Source: CFX2 sp014338005
Lineage (GTDB): Bacteria; Chloroflexota; Anaerolineae; Aggregatilineales; Phototrophicaceae
Reading direction: 5' to 3'
NCBI GenBank assembly: GCA_030263555.1
Contig: SZPE01000007.1
Span: forward strand, 1-64,000
Length of the DNA stretch: 64,000 nt
Shown: positions 51,578-59,685 of the stretch, in pieces
Layout of the letters: each line of letters starts with the position of its first letter
Position numbering within the stretch: the first letter of the stretch is position 1
The notes under the pieces: generated by a model
What the model was told of the DNA's origin: nothing
The model's input: only the letters and a program-made list of their open reading frames with translations
The model's database searches: none
Made by a program: the position numbers and the translations under genes

Positions 51578-51607
51578 AAGCAGTGAGCGAGAGTTCGCTG
51601 CTTTTTT
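51578..51607 (+). terminator. Rho-independent terminator of the GT2 gene
   Basis: AAGCAG (51578-51583) pairs with CTGCTT (51598-51603), and an alternative inner pair is AGCGA/TCGCT. A T-run (CTTTTTTATT) follows on the plus strand. Confidence 0.72.
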
Positions 51608-51710
51608 ATTGCGTGAGTCTATTCAATTCCCTGGAAATGAATCACAGTCTATAAATCCCCCGGCGTAATACCACAATTGTAACATTCATAGTCTTTATAG
51701 GTTAGTTAAT

Positions 51711-51738
51711 TTGTTGTGAGTGTGAAAAGGGTTATAAT
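51711..51738 (+). promoter_or_regulatory. Predicted promoter of the TIR-chimera gene
   Basis: TTGTTG (51711-51716), 16 bases, then TATAAT (51733-51738), 35 bases before the ATG at 51774. It matches the general GTTATAAT pattern of this region. Confidence 0.5.
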
Positions 51739-51773
51739 GGGGTTTGGGATAGTGCCGATTGGGGGATGCGGCC

Positions 51774-53153
51774 ATGCCACAAGTTTTTATCAGCTACAAA
51801 CGTGATTATAGTATTTCATTAGCTCTTTTGATCCGCGAAAAATTAAAACAGCAGAATATTGACGTATTTGTCGACGTTACAAAGACAGATAGTGTGGGTA
51901 CTTTCCCTAAACACTTAAAGAAAGAATTGGAAAATAGTGATATATTTATATGTATTTTAGGATATAATACACTGGCATCGAGATGGGTTAACATAGAAAT
52001 TCAACATGCTTATGAACATAAGAAGCCAATGATTCCGGTATTTCAAGAGGCTTTCGTAGAACCATCGGGAGATTGTGAGCCACACGTTCAGCAGTTATTA
52101 GAACATCAAGGTGTGCATATTCTGGATCAAAGGGGTCTGTATATTGATAACGCAATAGATGTACTCATAAAGATGGTGAAGCGTTATCTAGACACTGACG
52201 GATCTTCTTCCCTCAAGCCAATACCAATCCCCTTTACGCCACTTGGCGGCATACCGATAGTGCCGCCTGCCGACCCGTCTGCCACTTCAGACATCGAACC
52301 TGCCCCTTCACCGCTAGAGACGCCCCCACAGCCTTTACTGAGTCCAAAACCCAAGCGCAGATTAACAGCATCCATCATCATAGCTGTCTTTGTTTTCGGA
52401 ATCGCCGGTATTGTCGGTATTGCTGCCATCAGAGGAATGGTGGAAAATACCCAAACAGCCGCGACGGAAACCGCCGCTGCGCTTTTGGCCGATTCTTCCT
52501 CGACACCAACCTATACCCCTTCGGAGACTCCAACGGCGTCTCCAACGCCGCAGCCGACCAATACCCCGCATCCCACAGATACAGATACGCTTTCTCCGAC
52601 GGTTACGCCAACCAGCACACCAACGCGCGCGCCATCGGCGACTTTCACCGACGCCCCTACAGCGACATATACACCCGCGCCGACTTTGACATTCACGCTT
52701 ATGCCGACCCTCACACCATCTATCCAGGTGATCGTGCCGCCGCCGACCGAAACAGACGCGCCTGTTTTTCTGGTAGACCCTTTTGAAGCCACCAACAAGC
52801 AGTACAAGGCCTGCGTGCAGGCTCAAAAATGCAGCCCGCCCAGTAATCAGCGGCGACTGTATGACCTGAGCTTCGATAGCGAGCCGGTGGTATATGTATC
52901 GTGGCGCATGGCGAGCGACTACTGCATTTATTCCGGCGGGCGGCTTCCGACGGAAGATGAATGGATAACCGCGTCTCGGCACGATCGCGGCCTGGGGGGG
53001 CGGGTCAGCGAATGGGTAGGCAGCCAGGATGAAAGCCCGGAAATCGCCATCACTCGCGGCAACGGCAGGGACACGCCAGAGCGGATGGAACTCAATCCCC
53101 AGATTACATCAGACGTTATTGGTTTCCGGTGTGGGCGATACGGCTCACCCTGA
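51774..53153 (+). CDS. TIR / transmembrane / Thr-Pro linker / FGE-like chimera
   Basis: Residues 1-135 are a TIR domain: PQVFISYKRDYSISLALLIR, the ILGYNTLASRWVNIEIQHAY region with Glu75 in the position of the catalytic Glu of TIR NADases, and IPVFQEAF. A basic PKPKRRL then one helix (about 198-220) cross the membrane. A Thr/Pro-rich linker (240-330) leads to a formylglycine-generating-enzyme-like domain (333-456: FEATNKQYKACVQA, then VVYVSWRMASDYCIYSGGRL, PTEDEWITASRH and GFRCGR). That domain is about half normal length, with the middle missing. Bases for the TIR part have about 31% GC and the rest looks like the chromosome. The ATG at 51774 was chosen over an upstream TTG. It could be a membrane sensor with a TIR output. 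Confidence 0.83.
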   Translation: MPQVFISYKRDYSISLALLIREKLKQQNIDVFVDVTKTDSVGTFPKHLKKELENSDIFICILGYNTLASRWVNIEIQHAYEHKKPMIPVFQEAFVEPSGDCEPHVQQLLEHQGVHILDQRGLYIDNAIDVLIKMVKRYLDTDGSSSLKPIPIPFTPLGGIPIVPPADPSATSDIEPAPSPLETPPQPLLSPKPKRRLTASIIIAVFVFGIAGIVGIAAIRGMVENTQTAATETAAALLADSSSTPTYTPSETPTASPTPQPTNTPHPTDTDTLSPTVTPTSTPTRAPSATFTDAPTATYTPAPTLTFTLMPTLTPSIQVIVPPPTETDAPVFLVDPFEATNKQYKACVQAQKCSPPSNQRRLYDLSFDSEPVVYVSWRMASDYCIYSGGRLPTEDEWITASRHDRGLGGRVSEWVGSQDESPEIAITRGNGRDTPERMELNPQITSDVIGFRCGRYGSP

Positions 53154-53201
53154 TAAATCATTTCAATTATATTCGACGCTGCCCTCTTAAGGAGAAACAC
53201 G

Positions 53202-54293
53202 ATGGTTCGTTTTAGGTCTTTCTTCCTGGCTATTCTGCTGTTCGGTCTGCTGATTACGCCCGCTTTCCGGGTTTCAGGGCAGGCGTCATCCGACTCTACC
53301 GTTCACATCTGTGTCGAACCGACTGCTCCCGAAGCAGCGCCGCCCTCGTTGATTACCCTCGGCGGCAGTCAGCTTTTGGGGCTTGTTATTCCCCAGGACG
53401 CGAAAGTGACCGTTTTCAGCGGCCCGGCATCAAACCTCACCTTACATTTATATGAAATCGCCACCGATGCCCAGAACGGCGGCTATCGAGCTGCCAGAAC
53501 TGTCAATAGAGATATGTACGGCGTTAATAATGTTTCGCCGGGCGCGCGATGCAGCGGGCGCTACAGTACAAGCCTCACCGGCGATCTGGTCGCAAGTGAC
53601 CCTGCGTTCGTATCCAGAGATCGCGCGATCATCATTCAGACTGGCCCGGCAGTAGATACGGCGGTTGTGGATGATTTCGTGGGTGTGCTTTCCGTCAGCA
53701 TACGGCCTTCAGGGAGCGTTGAAGAAGCCGGTTTTATCCGGGATTTTCAGATCATCCAGATCAGCGGGGGTTATATTGATCTGAGCCTGTCGTTTCTCGA
53801 CAGAGATACCCAGGTGGTTCTAATCGCCAACAAGGATTTATCCATCAGCGAAAGTTTTGACGGCCAGGATTGGCTCAGTCCGGTAGTGGCGAACGCGCGT
53901 TCCAGCTTCATGAAGCAGTTAGCGCGGCTCAATCCGCCGCTTGACCTGTTTAAGCTGATGGAAGAAGGATTTATCCGCATTTACCCGCACGCCGGACTCT
54001 TTCACAATTTCCCGGCAGGCGGTTATTTGCGGCTGATGTTGTCTGAAACGCCAGCAGCCCGCGAGCCGCAGTTCAGAGAAGGTGTTTCCATGAGGCCGCT
54101 GGAAGGCACGCGCGCCAACTATTATATGCCTCACATGATGAACGAAGTTGCCGGGGCGCTGTTCGCGCCGCAAAACACGGCCAAAGTCCACAGAATTGAC
54201 CCGAACACCGGGCAGCTGTTTATCATTGATCCTAAACCGGGCGGCACCGTGGAGATGGTCATCCAGTCCTGGCTGGTCGAAGTCGTTCCCTGA
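53202..54293 (+). CDS. Secreted protein of unknown family
   Basis: A signal peptide (residues 1-26, FFLAILLFGLLITPAFRVSG) is followed by about 335 residues without membrane segments, predicted to be beta-rich. Features are two cysteines near HICVEPTAP and GARCSGRYS and a long C-terminal part with FHNFPAGGYLRLMLSE. A GA-rich Shine-Dalgarno (AAGGAGA) precedes the ATG. It lies 48 bases after the TIR gene and 10 bases before the saccharopine-dehydrogenase-like gene, so the three may be one operon. I recognise no family. Confidence 0.7.
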   Translation: MVRFRSFFLAILLFGLLITPAFRVSGQASSDSTVHICVEPTAPEAAPPSLITLGGSQLLGLVIPQDAKVTVFSGPASNLTLHLYEIATDAQNGGYRAARTVNRDMYGVNNVSPGARCSGRYSTSLTGDLVASDPAFVSRDRAIIIQTGPAVDTAVVDDFVGVLSVSIRPSGSVEEAGFIRDFQIIQISGGYIDLSLSFLDRDTQVVLIANKDLSISESFDGQDWLSPVVANARSSFMKQLARLNPPLDLFKLMEEGFIRIYPHAGLFHNFPAGGYLRLMLSETPAAREPQFREGVSMRPLEGTRANYYMPHMMNEVAGALFAPQNTAKVHRIDPNTGQLFIIDPKPGGTVEMVIQSWLVEVVP

Positions 54294-54303
54294 GGGCATC
54301 CCC

Positions 54304-55368
54304 ATGCCACCCTGGATGATTTACGGCGCGACGGGTTATACCGGGCGGCTGGTGGCCGAGGAGGCCGTCCGGCGTGGGCATAAACCGCTGCTGGCCGGGC
54401 GCTCCGCCGAAAAGCTGCGCCCGCTGGCGGAACGCCTGGGGCTGGATTATGCTGCCGTCGCGCTGGACGACAGCGACCGGCTGCGCCAGCTTGTGGCCGG
54501 TGTCAAGGCCGTCTACCACGCCGCCGGGCCGTTCGTCCACACCGCACAACCGATGCTGCGCGCCTGCCTGAACGCGGGCGCGCATTACCTGGACATCACC
54601 GGCGAAATTCCGGTCTACCAGATGGCTTTTGCTTACGACTCCGCCGCCCGCGAAAAAGGCATCGCCATTTTGCCCGGCATCGGCTTCGATGTGATTCCGA
54701 GCGACTGCCTGATTCAACACGTGGCCGAGCAGCTGCCGGACGCGACTCATGTCGAAGTGGTGGTGGATGCACTCAGGGCGGGCAGCGCCAGCGCCGGCAC
54801 GACCAAATCCATGCTGGAAATGGTGCCGCGCCTGGGCAACGTGGTGCGGCGTGATGGCCGGCTGGCGCGCGTGCCGTTCGGCTGGGGCGCGCGCTGGTTT
54901 CAGTTCCCGCATGGGCGGCGCTACGCCATGCCCGCGCCCTGGGGAGACGTGGAGATGGCCTACCACAGCACCGGCATCCCCAACATCACGGCCTATCTGG
55001 CCTTCCCACCGCGTCTGGTGCGGCTGTTCCGGCTGTCCGTCCCGCTGCTGGAGGTTGCGCTGAAGGCCGCGCCGCTGCGCGATTTTTTCGGCGGGCAAAT
55101 AGACCGGCTGGTGGTCGGCCCCGGCGAAGCCGAACGGCAGAGCGGGCGCGCGTGGCTGTGGGCGCGGGCGCGAAACGCCAGGGGCGAAACGCGGCAGGCC
55201 GGCCTGGAAACGGTCGAAGCCTACCGCTTCACCGCCGAGGCGGGCGTGCGCGTGGTCGAGCGCGTGCTGGACGGCGCGTATCGCGGCGCGCTGACGCCGG
55301 CGCTGGCCTTCGGGGCGGACTTCCCGCTGGAAATCCCCGGCACGCAGCGCCACGATTACACCCCTTAA
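54304..55368 (+). CDS. Saccharopine-dehydrogenase-like NAD(P)-binding protein
   Basis: The Rossmann start MIYGATGYTGRLVAEEAVRR holds the GxxGxxG cofactor loop. It is followed by PLLAGRSAEKLRPLAERLGL and AVYHAAGPFVHTAQPMLRAC, then NAGAHYLDITGEI, a common signature of the saccharopine dehydrogenase-like oxidoreductase group (trans-acting enoyl reductase-like). The C-terminal half is less characteristic. The ATG at 54304 (10 bases after the preceding stop) is the start; the frame is open further upstream within the previous gene. The substrate is unknown. Confidence 0.85.
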   Translation: MPPWMIYGATGYTGRLVAEEAVRRGHKPLLAGRSAEKLRPLAERLGLDYAAVALDDSDRLRQLVAGVKAVYHAAGPFVHTAQPMLRACLNAGAHYLDITGEIPVYQMAFAYDSAAREKGIAILPGIGFDVIPSDCLIQHVAEQLPDATHVEVVVDALRAGSASAGTTKSMLEMVPRLGNVVRRDGRLARVPFGWGARWFQFPHGRRYAMPAPWGDVEMAYHSTGIPNITAYLAFPPRLVRLFRLSVPLLEVALKAAPLRDFFGGQIDRLVVGPGEAERQSGRAWLWARARNARGETRQAGLETVEAYRFTAEAGVRVVERVLDGAYRGALTPALAFGADFPLEIPGTQRHDYTP

Positions 55369-55376
55369 CGCGCATC

Positions 55377-55410
55377 AAAAAAGCCCCCCACTCCGTTTGG
55401 AGCAGGGGCT
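55377..55410 (-). terminator. Rho-independent terminator of the BMP-type gene
   Basis: On the minus strand AGCCCC...GGGGCT with an inner CTCC/GGAG stem forms a long hairpin, directly followed by TTTTTT (55382-55377). It serves the gene ending at 55441. Confidence 0.88.
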
Positions 55411-55440
55411 GTGATTCAGGACAGAAGCCAGAAGCGGCTG

Positions 55441-56511
55441 TTACGATTCTTCTTCGGGCAGCAGTTCGCCGGTCACAGGGTCAACGCCGGTGACAATCGA
55501 GCCGTCTTTCAAGCCCGCCAGGACTTCTTCCATTTTGGCGATCACTTCTTCCGAAACTTTATCGGCGGCCAGGTGCGGCTCGGCAAAGCCAACGCCGTCA
55601 TTTTCCGCCGACATAATCAGGTTCGTGCCGCCGGGGAAGTCCTCGCCACCGTTGACCAGGGCTTCAATCGCCGTGTACACGGCCACGTCCACGCGCTTGA
55701 GGGCGCTCGAAATCAGGTTTTCCGCGCCGGGAGTTTCACCGTTGCCGAAGGTGGTCAGGAATTCGTCCTGGTCTACGCCGATGACCAGCGCGCCTTCCTG
55801 TGCCGCGCGGGTGATGGCGCCGGAGCCGGTCGGGCCGCCCGCGCCGAAGATCACGTCCGCGCCTTCGCCCAGGAACTGCCCAGCAGCCGAAGCGCCGCGA
55901 TCTGGGGCGGTGAAGCTGTCAATATACACACCCAGCGTTTTGATGTCCGGGTTGATGAATTTCGCGCCCTGCTCAAAACCGTTGCGATACTTGATGACCG
56001 GGGGAATATCAATGCCGAATACGCCGCCGACTATGCCGCTTTCGGTGAGCTGCGCCGCCAGCACGCCGGCCAGGAAACCGGCCTGGTCTTCGCGGAACTG
56101 AAGGCCTACGTAATTGGTGGGGGCGGGGTTGCCATCGGCATCTTCACCGACGAACTGATCCACGCCGATGAAATACACGTCCGGGGTCTCAGCCGCTTTA
56201 GCGCGGGTCGCGTCTGCCAGCAGGAAGCCGACCGTCACAATCGCATCGTAGCCTTCTTCGATGCAGCGGTTCAGGTTGGTGTCGTAGTCCGTCTGCGCCT
56301 GGGTTTCGATGTAGGTGGAGTCCAGGTTGAAGTCCTCAACGGCTTTCATCATGCCTTCATAGGCAAACTGGTTGAATGTGCCGTCGTTAACCTTACCCAC
56401 GTCCGTTACCAGACAGACACTCTCGATCAGGCTTTCCTGCGCCAGCGACGGTACGGCAGCTATCACCAGCAGTGCTGCGACCAATAAAATCAAGAGACTC
56501 TGTTTTTTCAT
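55441..56511 (-). CDS. BMP-family solute-binding protein (PnrA/BmpA-like)
   Basis: A signal peptide (MKKQSLLILLVAALLVIAAV, ending at AQE, no lipobox) is followed by a BMP/PnrA domain: VCLVTDVGKVNDGTFNQFAY, IVTVGFLLADATRAKAAETP, ADVIFGAGGPTGSGAITRAA and VIGVDQDEFLTTFGNG. Family members bind purine nucleosides or similar ligands for an ABC importer with RbsC-type permeases. None of those partners is beside it, so it is an orphan receptor here. GAGGAGA precedes the ATG. It has its own terminator, consistent with a single-gene unit. Confidence 0.88.
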   Translation of the reverse strand: MKKQSLLILLVAALLVIAAVPSLAQESLIESVCLVTDVGKVNDGTFNQFAYEGMMKAVEDFNLDSTYIETQAQTDYDTNLNRCIEEGYDAIVTVGFLLADATRAKAAETPDVYFIGVDQFVGEDADGNPAPTNYVGLQFREDQAGFLAGVLAAQLTESGIVGGVFGIDIPPVIKYRNGFEQGAKFINPDIKTLGVYIDSFTAPDRGASAAGQFLGEGADVIFGAGGPTGSGAITRAAQEGALVIGVDQDEFLTTFGNGETPGAENLISSALKRVDVAVYTAIEALVNGGEDFPGGTNLIMSAENDGVGFAEPHLAADKVSEEVIAKMEEVLAGLKDGSIVTGVDPVTGELLPEEES

Positions 56512-56704
56512 TTCAAGGATTCTCCTCGCTTAAATAAACTTTTTACGCCGCCGGACGTAATACCGCCGGCACTGTTTCCACTCCGGCGATATTACCACAT
56601 CCCGCAAGAGTTGGCACGTCCTTTTTAAGCCGTTTTGAGCAATTGTTCAAATTGTCGTAACAAGCGGCGGGCAAAAACGGCCGGCACACGCCTATAACAA
56701 ACAA

Positions 56705-56719
56705 GGGGCTTTACACCCC
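56705..56719 (-). terminator. Possible terminator of the Kelch gene pair
   Basis: On the minus strand a GGGG/CCCC stem with loop TGTAAAG is flanked by T-rich DNA (CCCCTTGTTTGTT). It lies about 80 bases past the stop at 56799. The rest of the 56512-56798 gap shows only a repeated CCGGCGG and nothing else I can assign. Confidence 0.4.
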
Positions 56720-56798
56720 CTGTTTGCCCTGCTGTCTATCCCCTATCACCTTACCTGCCCCATTATGCAGATGTTTTTTTGTTCTGCTCGTTTATCCC

Positions 56799-57842
56799 TT
56801 ACGACTCCGCGCCGGGGATAAACAGTTCGACCACGCTGCTGAACGAACGCTGCGTCTCGTCGCCGGTTCCGGTCGCGCCGGCCAGCGTATACCAGCGGCT
56901 GCCGACGACCGCCGACGCAATACCATGCCGGGGAGTCGGCAGGTTAGCCGCTGCAAACCAAGTATCGCTCTGGGGATCGTACACTTCGTGCTGCGCGATC
57001 ACGCACAGCGACGGCAAATTTTCGCCGCCGGCGGCGTGGATGTACCCGTTCACCGCGCCGATGGCAAAACCGCTGCGCGGCGTGGGCATGGGCGCGCGCG
57101 TTTCCCAGGTGTCGGCTGCCGGGTCGTACACCTCGACCACATCCAGATTGCTGCCGAAAACCGGCCAGCGCCCGCCGATGGCATACATCAGGCCGTCCAC
57201 CACCACCACGCCGACGTGTTCGCGCGGGCTGGGCATGGGCGCGCGCGTTTCCCAGGTATCGCCATCCGGGTTGTAGGCCCAAACGGCGTGCGGGTCGTCC
57301 GGCGCGTCGCCGCCCAGCGCGTAAATCAGGCCATCCAGCACCACCAGCTCGTGCGCGGCGCGCGGCCCCGGCATGGGCGCGATGCTCGTCCAGGTGTCCG
57401 CCGCCGGGTCATAAACCCAACTGTCTTTTACGTCGGCTTTCCAGGTGGCGTCGTCATAACCGCCGGTGACATACACCCGCCCGTCCAATGCCGCCACGCC
57501 CATATGGTGCAGCGCCACCGGCAGCGGTATGGACTCCCGCCATTCGCCGGCTGCTGTGTCAAAAACCTGCACGGTGCTGGTCGGGGCATTATTGGTTGTC
57601 AGGCCGCCGACCACGTAAATCTGGCCGTCCAGCGCGGCGGCTTTCACCTCAGAACGCCCCTGGAGCAGCGGCGGCCCGCTCTGCCACGCGCCGTCAATCG
57701 TTTCGATCTGGGCAGGCTGCTCCGGGCAAACTTTGGGCGCATTCAGTACGTTCATCGCCCGCAGGCCGGCCAGCACGGCTGCCGCACCGCCCGCCAGGAT
57801 TAAAAGTCCACCGATGAGCATTCCTGCCGGTTTTTTTACCAT
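56799..57842 (-). CDS. Membrane-anchored Kelch-repeat protein (second of a tandem pair)
   Basis: An N-terminal helix (about 5-27, GMLIGGLLILAGGAAAVLAG) anchors a six-bladed Kelch propeller. Repeats show the GG doublet, Tyr and Trp pattern, for example AALDGQIYVVGGLTTNNAPT, YDPAADTWTSIAPMPGPRAA, AYNPDGDTWETRAPMPSPRE and YDPAADTWETRAPMPTPRSG. The ATG at 57842 is preferred (GAGGATGG upstream); a GTG-type start at 57875 would overlap its neighbour. Kelch propellers usually bind proteins or sugars. It is 23 bases downstream of its paralogue, so the two are co-transcribed. Confidence 0.82.
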   Translation of the reverse strand: MVKKPAGMLIGGLLILAGGAAAVLAGLRAMNVLNAPKVCPEQPAQIETIDGAWQSGPPLLQGRSEVKAAALDGQIYVVGGLTTNNAPTSTVQVFDTAAGEWRESIPLPVALHHMGVAALDGRVYVTGGYDDATWKADVKDSWVYDPAADTWTSIAPMPGPRAAHELVVLDGLIYALGGDAPDDPHAVWAYNPDGDTWETRAPMPSPREHVGVVVVDGLMYAIGGRWPVFGSNLDVVEVYDPAADTWETRAPMPTPRSGFAIGAVNGYIHAAGGENLPSLCVIAQHEVYDPQSDTWFAAANLPTPRHGIASAVVGSRWYTLAGATGTGDETQRSFSSVVELFIPGAES

Positions 57843-57865
57843 CTTTGAACCATCCTCTAGTGCCG

Positions 57866-58912
57866 TTAACCCCATTCGCCGGGTATAAAAACTTCCACTA
57901 GGCTCGTCAAGCCTCGTTCAGCATATCTGGCCGAGCCGGTTGAGCCGCTGATGAGATACCAACGCCCGTCTACTACTGCCGCCCCCATCGCCTGGCGCGG
58001 CGTGGGCATGTCGGCCAGCGTTGTCCAGGTATCGCTGTCTGGATCATATACTTCGTGGGCGGCATAAGTGCAGCCACTAATCATGTCCTCGCCGCCAGCA
58101 GCATGGATATACCCGTTCAGTACCGCCAGCGACAGCGTGCTGCGCGGCGTGGGCATGTCGGCCAGCTTTGTCCAGGTATCGGTATCTGGGTCGTATTTTT
58201 CGGTTGCACCGGTGTTAATATTATTCCACCGCCCGCCAACCACATAAATCTGACCATTCAACGCCACTGCTGCGATATGCTCGCGCGCCATCGGCATCAA
58301 GGCGCGCTGGGAAGTATCCCAGGTATCGGTGGCCGGATTGTATACCCACACTTCGCGCGCAGCGGTTCCGGTTCCTCCGACGATATATAGAAGACCGTTA
58401 ATCGCTATGCTGGCATGGGCAGCGCGCGGCGCGGGCATGTCCGCGATGCGCGTCCAGGTGTCGCCGTCCGGGTCGTAGCGCCATGCCTGGTTGATCCTCG
58501 GCTCGGCTCGCATCATCTGCCCCATATCGTCGTAGCCGCCGGTCATATACAGATCCCCCTCGATCGCTGCCAAGCCGGCATGGTGGACGAGTATAGGTAG
58601 CGGAGCAGCGGATTCCCACTGACCACTTAGCGGGTCGTAAACCTGCACCTGGTTGGATGCCAGCCAGCCAGCCATCATGCCGCCAACCACGTAAATCCGG
58701 CTGTCCAGCATAGCTACTGCTGGTTCGACCCGCGCTTGAGGGATGGTTTTGCCGCGCATCCAGCGCCCGCCTTCATTCAGGTCGTTCATTCCCCGGCAAA
58801 CCGGTATCGGAGCCAGCACACTGGCTGCTTTCACCAGCATCAGCGTTAGTGCCGCTGCACCTACTGAAAGGACAAAAAAACGAACAAAGCTGTTTTTCAG
58901 TGAATATAGCAT
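57866..58912 (-). CDS. Membrane-anchored Kelch-repeat protein (first of a tandem pair)
   Basis: Same layout as the next gene: an N-terminal anchor helix (SFVRFFVLSVGAAALTLMLV), then six Kelch repeats such as MLDSRIYVVGGMMAGWLASN, YDPDGDTWTRIADMPAPRAA, YNPATDTWDTSQRALMPMAR and YDPDSDTWTTLADMPTPRQA. It is clearly homologous to the downstream protein across its length. Three starts are possible (58969, 58933, 58912), none with a good Shine-Dalgarno; 58912 puts the anchor helix near the N-terminus, as in the paralogue. Confidence 0.78.
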   Translation of the reverse strand: MLYSLKNSFVRFFVLSVGAAALTLMLVKAASVLAPIPVCRGMNDLNEGGRWMRGKTIPQARVEPAVAMLDSRIYVVGGMMAGWLASNQVQVYDPLSGQWESAAPLPILVHHAGLAAIEGDLYMTGGYDDMGQMMRAEPRINQAWRYDPDGDTWTRIADMPAPRAAHASIAINGLLYIVGGTGTAAREVWVYNPATDTWDTSQRALMPMAREHIAAVALNGQIYVVGGRWNNINTGATEKYDPDTDTWTKLADMPTPRSTLSLAVLNGYIHAAGGEDMISGCTYAAHEVYDPDSDTWTTLADMPTPRQAMGAAVVDGRWYLISGSTGSARYAERGLTSLVEVFIPGEWG

Positions 58913-59067
58913 AGCGTTTGTTGAGGAAAGCATCCGTAAGCGAAACGACGTAACAGCCCTATTATGCACGCTGCCGAGCTTGCAGCGGCCTTAAATTTTT
59001 CGCCAGGATTGGCGAATTCCACGAATTTAATGGATAATTCATACAAATTTAATGCGAGGCATATTTT

Positions 59068-59643
59068 ATGACCGGACACCCGAACCCCATCCTGCTGGAT
59101 TTCCCCGATCACTTTGAGACGGAGCGTCTGCTCATCCGCGCGCCGCGCCCCGGCGACGGGCCGGTGGTGAACGCGGCGATTCTGGAGTCGCTCGACCACC
59201 TGCGCCCCTGGATGCCCTGGGTGCATCCCGCCCCCACCATCGCCGACACCGAAGCCCACTCGCGCCGGATGGCGGCCCGGTTCATTTTGCGCGAAGACCT
59301 GGCGCTGTACCTGTTCCGCCGCAGCGACGGCCTGTTCGTCGGCGGCAGCGGGATGCACCGCATCAACTGGTCGCTGCCGTCGTTTGAAATCGGCTACTGG
59401 GTGCGCGCCAGCCTGGAGGGCCAGGGTTATATCACCGAGGCGGTCGTCGGCATCACCCGCTTTGCCTTCGACAGCCTCCAGGCGCAGCGCATCGAAATCC
59501 GCTGCGACGCGCGTAATACCCGCAGCGCCGCCGTCGCCCGCCGCGCCGGCTATACGCTGGATGGCTGCCTGCGCCGCGACGAATGGGCTACCGACGGCAT
59601 GCTGCGCGATACGCTGGTTTTCAGCCGCCTTCGCGGGGAGTGA
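59068..59643 (+). CDS. GNAT N-acetyltransferase, RimJ/RimL-like
   Basis: A 191-residue protein with the RimL-type opening (FETERLLIRAPRPGDGPVVN), the LRPWMPWVHPAPTIADTEAH stretch, the FEIGYWVRASLEGQGYITEA motif (the acetyl-CoA turn RASLEGQGY) and the end IEIRCDARNTRSAAVARRAG. It probably acetylates an N-terminal amino group or a small molecule; the acceptor cannot be predicted. A weak GAGG lies eight bases before the ATG. Confidence 0.9.
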   Translation: MTGHPNPILLDFPDHFETERLLIRAPRPGDGPVVNAAILESLDHLRPWMPWVHPAPTIADTEAHSRRMAARFILREDLALYLFRRSDGLFVGGSGMHRINWSLPSFEIGYWVRASLEGQGYITEAVVGITRFAFDSLQAQRIEIRCDARNTRSAAVARRAGYTLDGCLRRDEWATDGMLRDTLVFSRLRGE

Positions 59644-59685
59644 TGCGCGTGTTATAATGCGAAACCAATCACCAGGGACTTTCTT

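Noticed and set aside
54259..55353. Open frame of about 364 codons on the minus strand
   Set aside because: It is antisense to the saccharopine-dehydrogenase-like gene, which has a clear Rossmann motif.
56512..56798. Riboswitch upstream of the BMP-type receptor
   Set aside because: The leader lacks a recognisable purine or other aptamer core; only a repeated CCGGCGG was seen.
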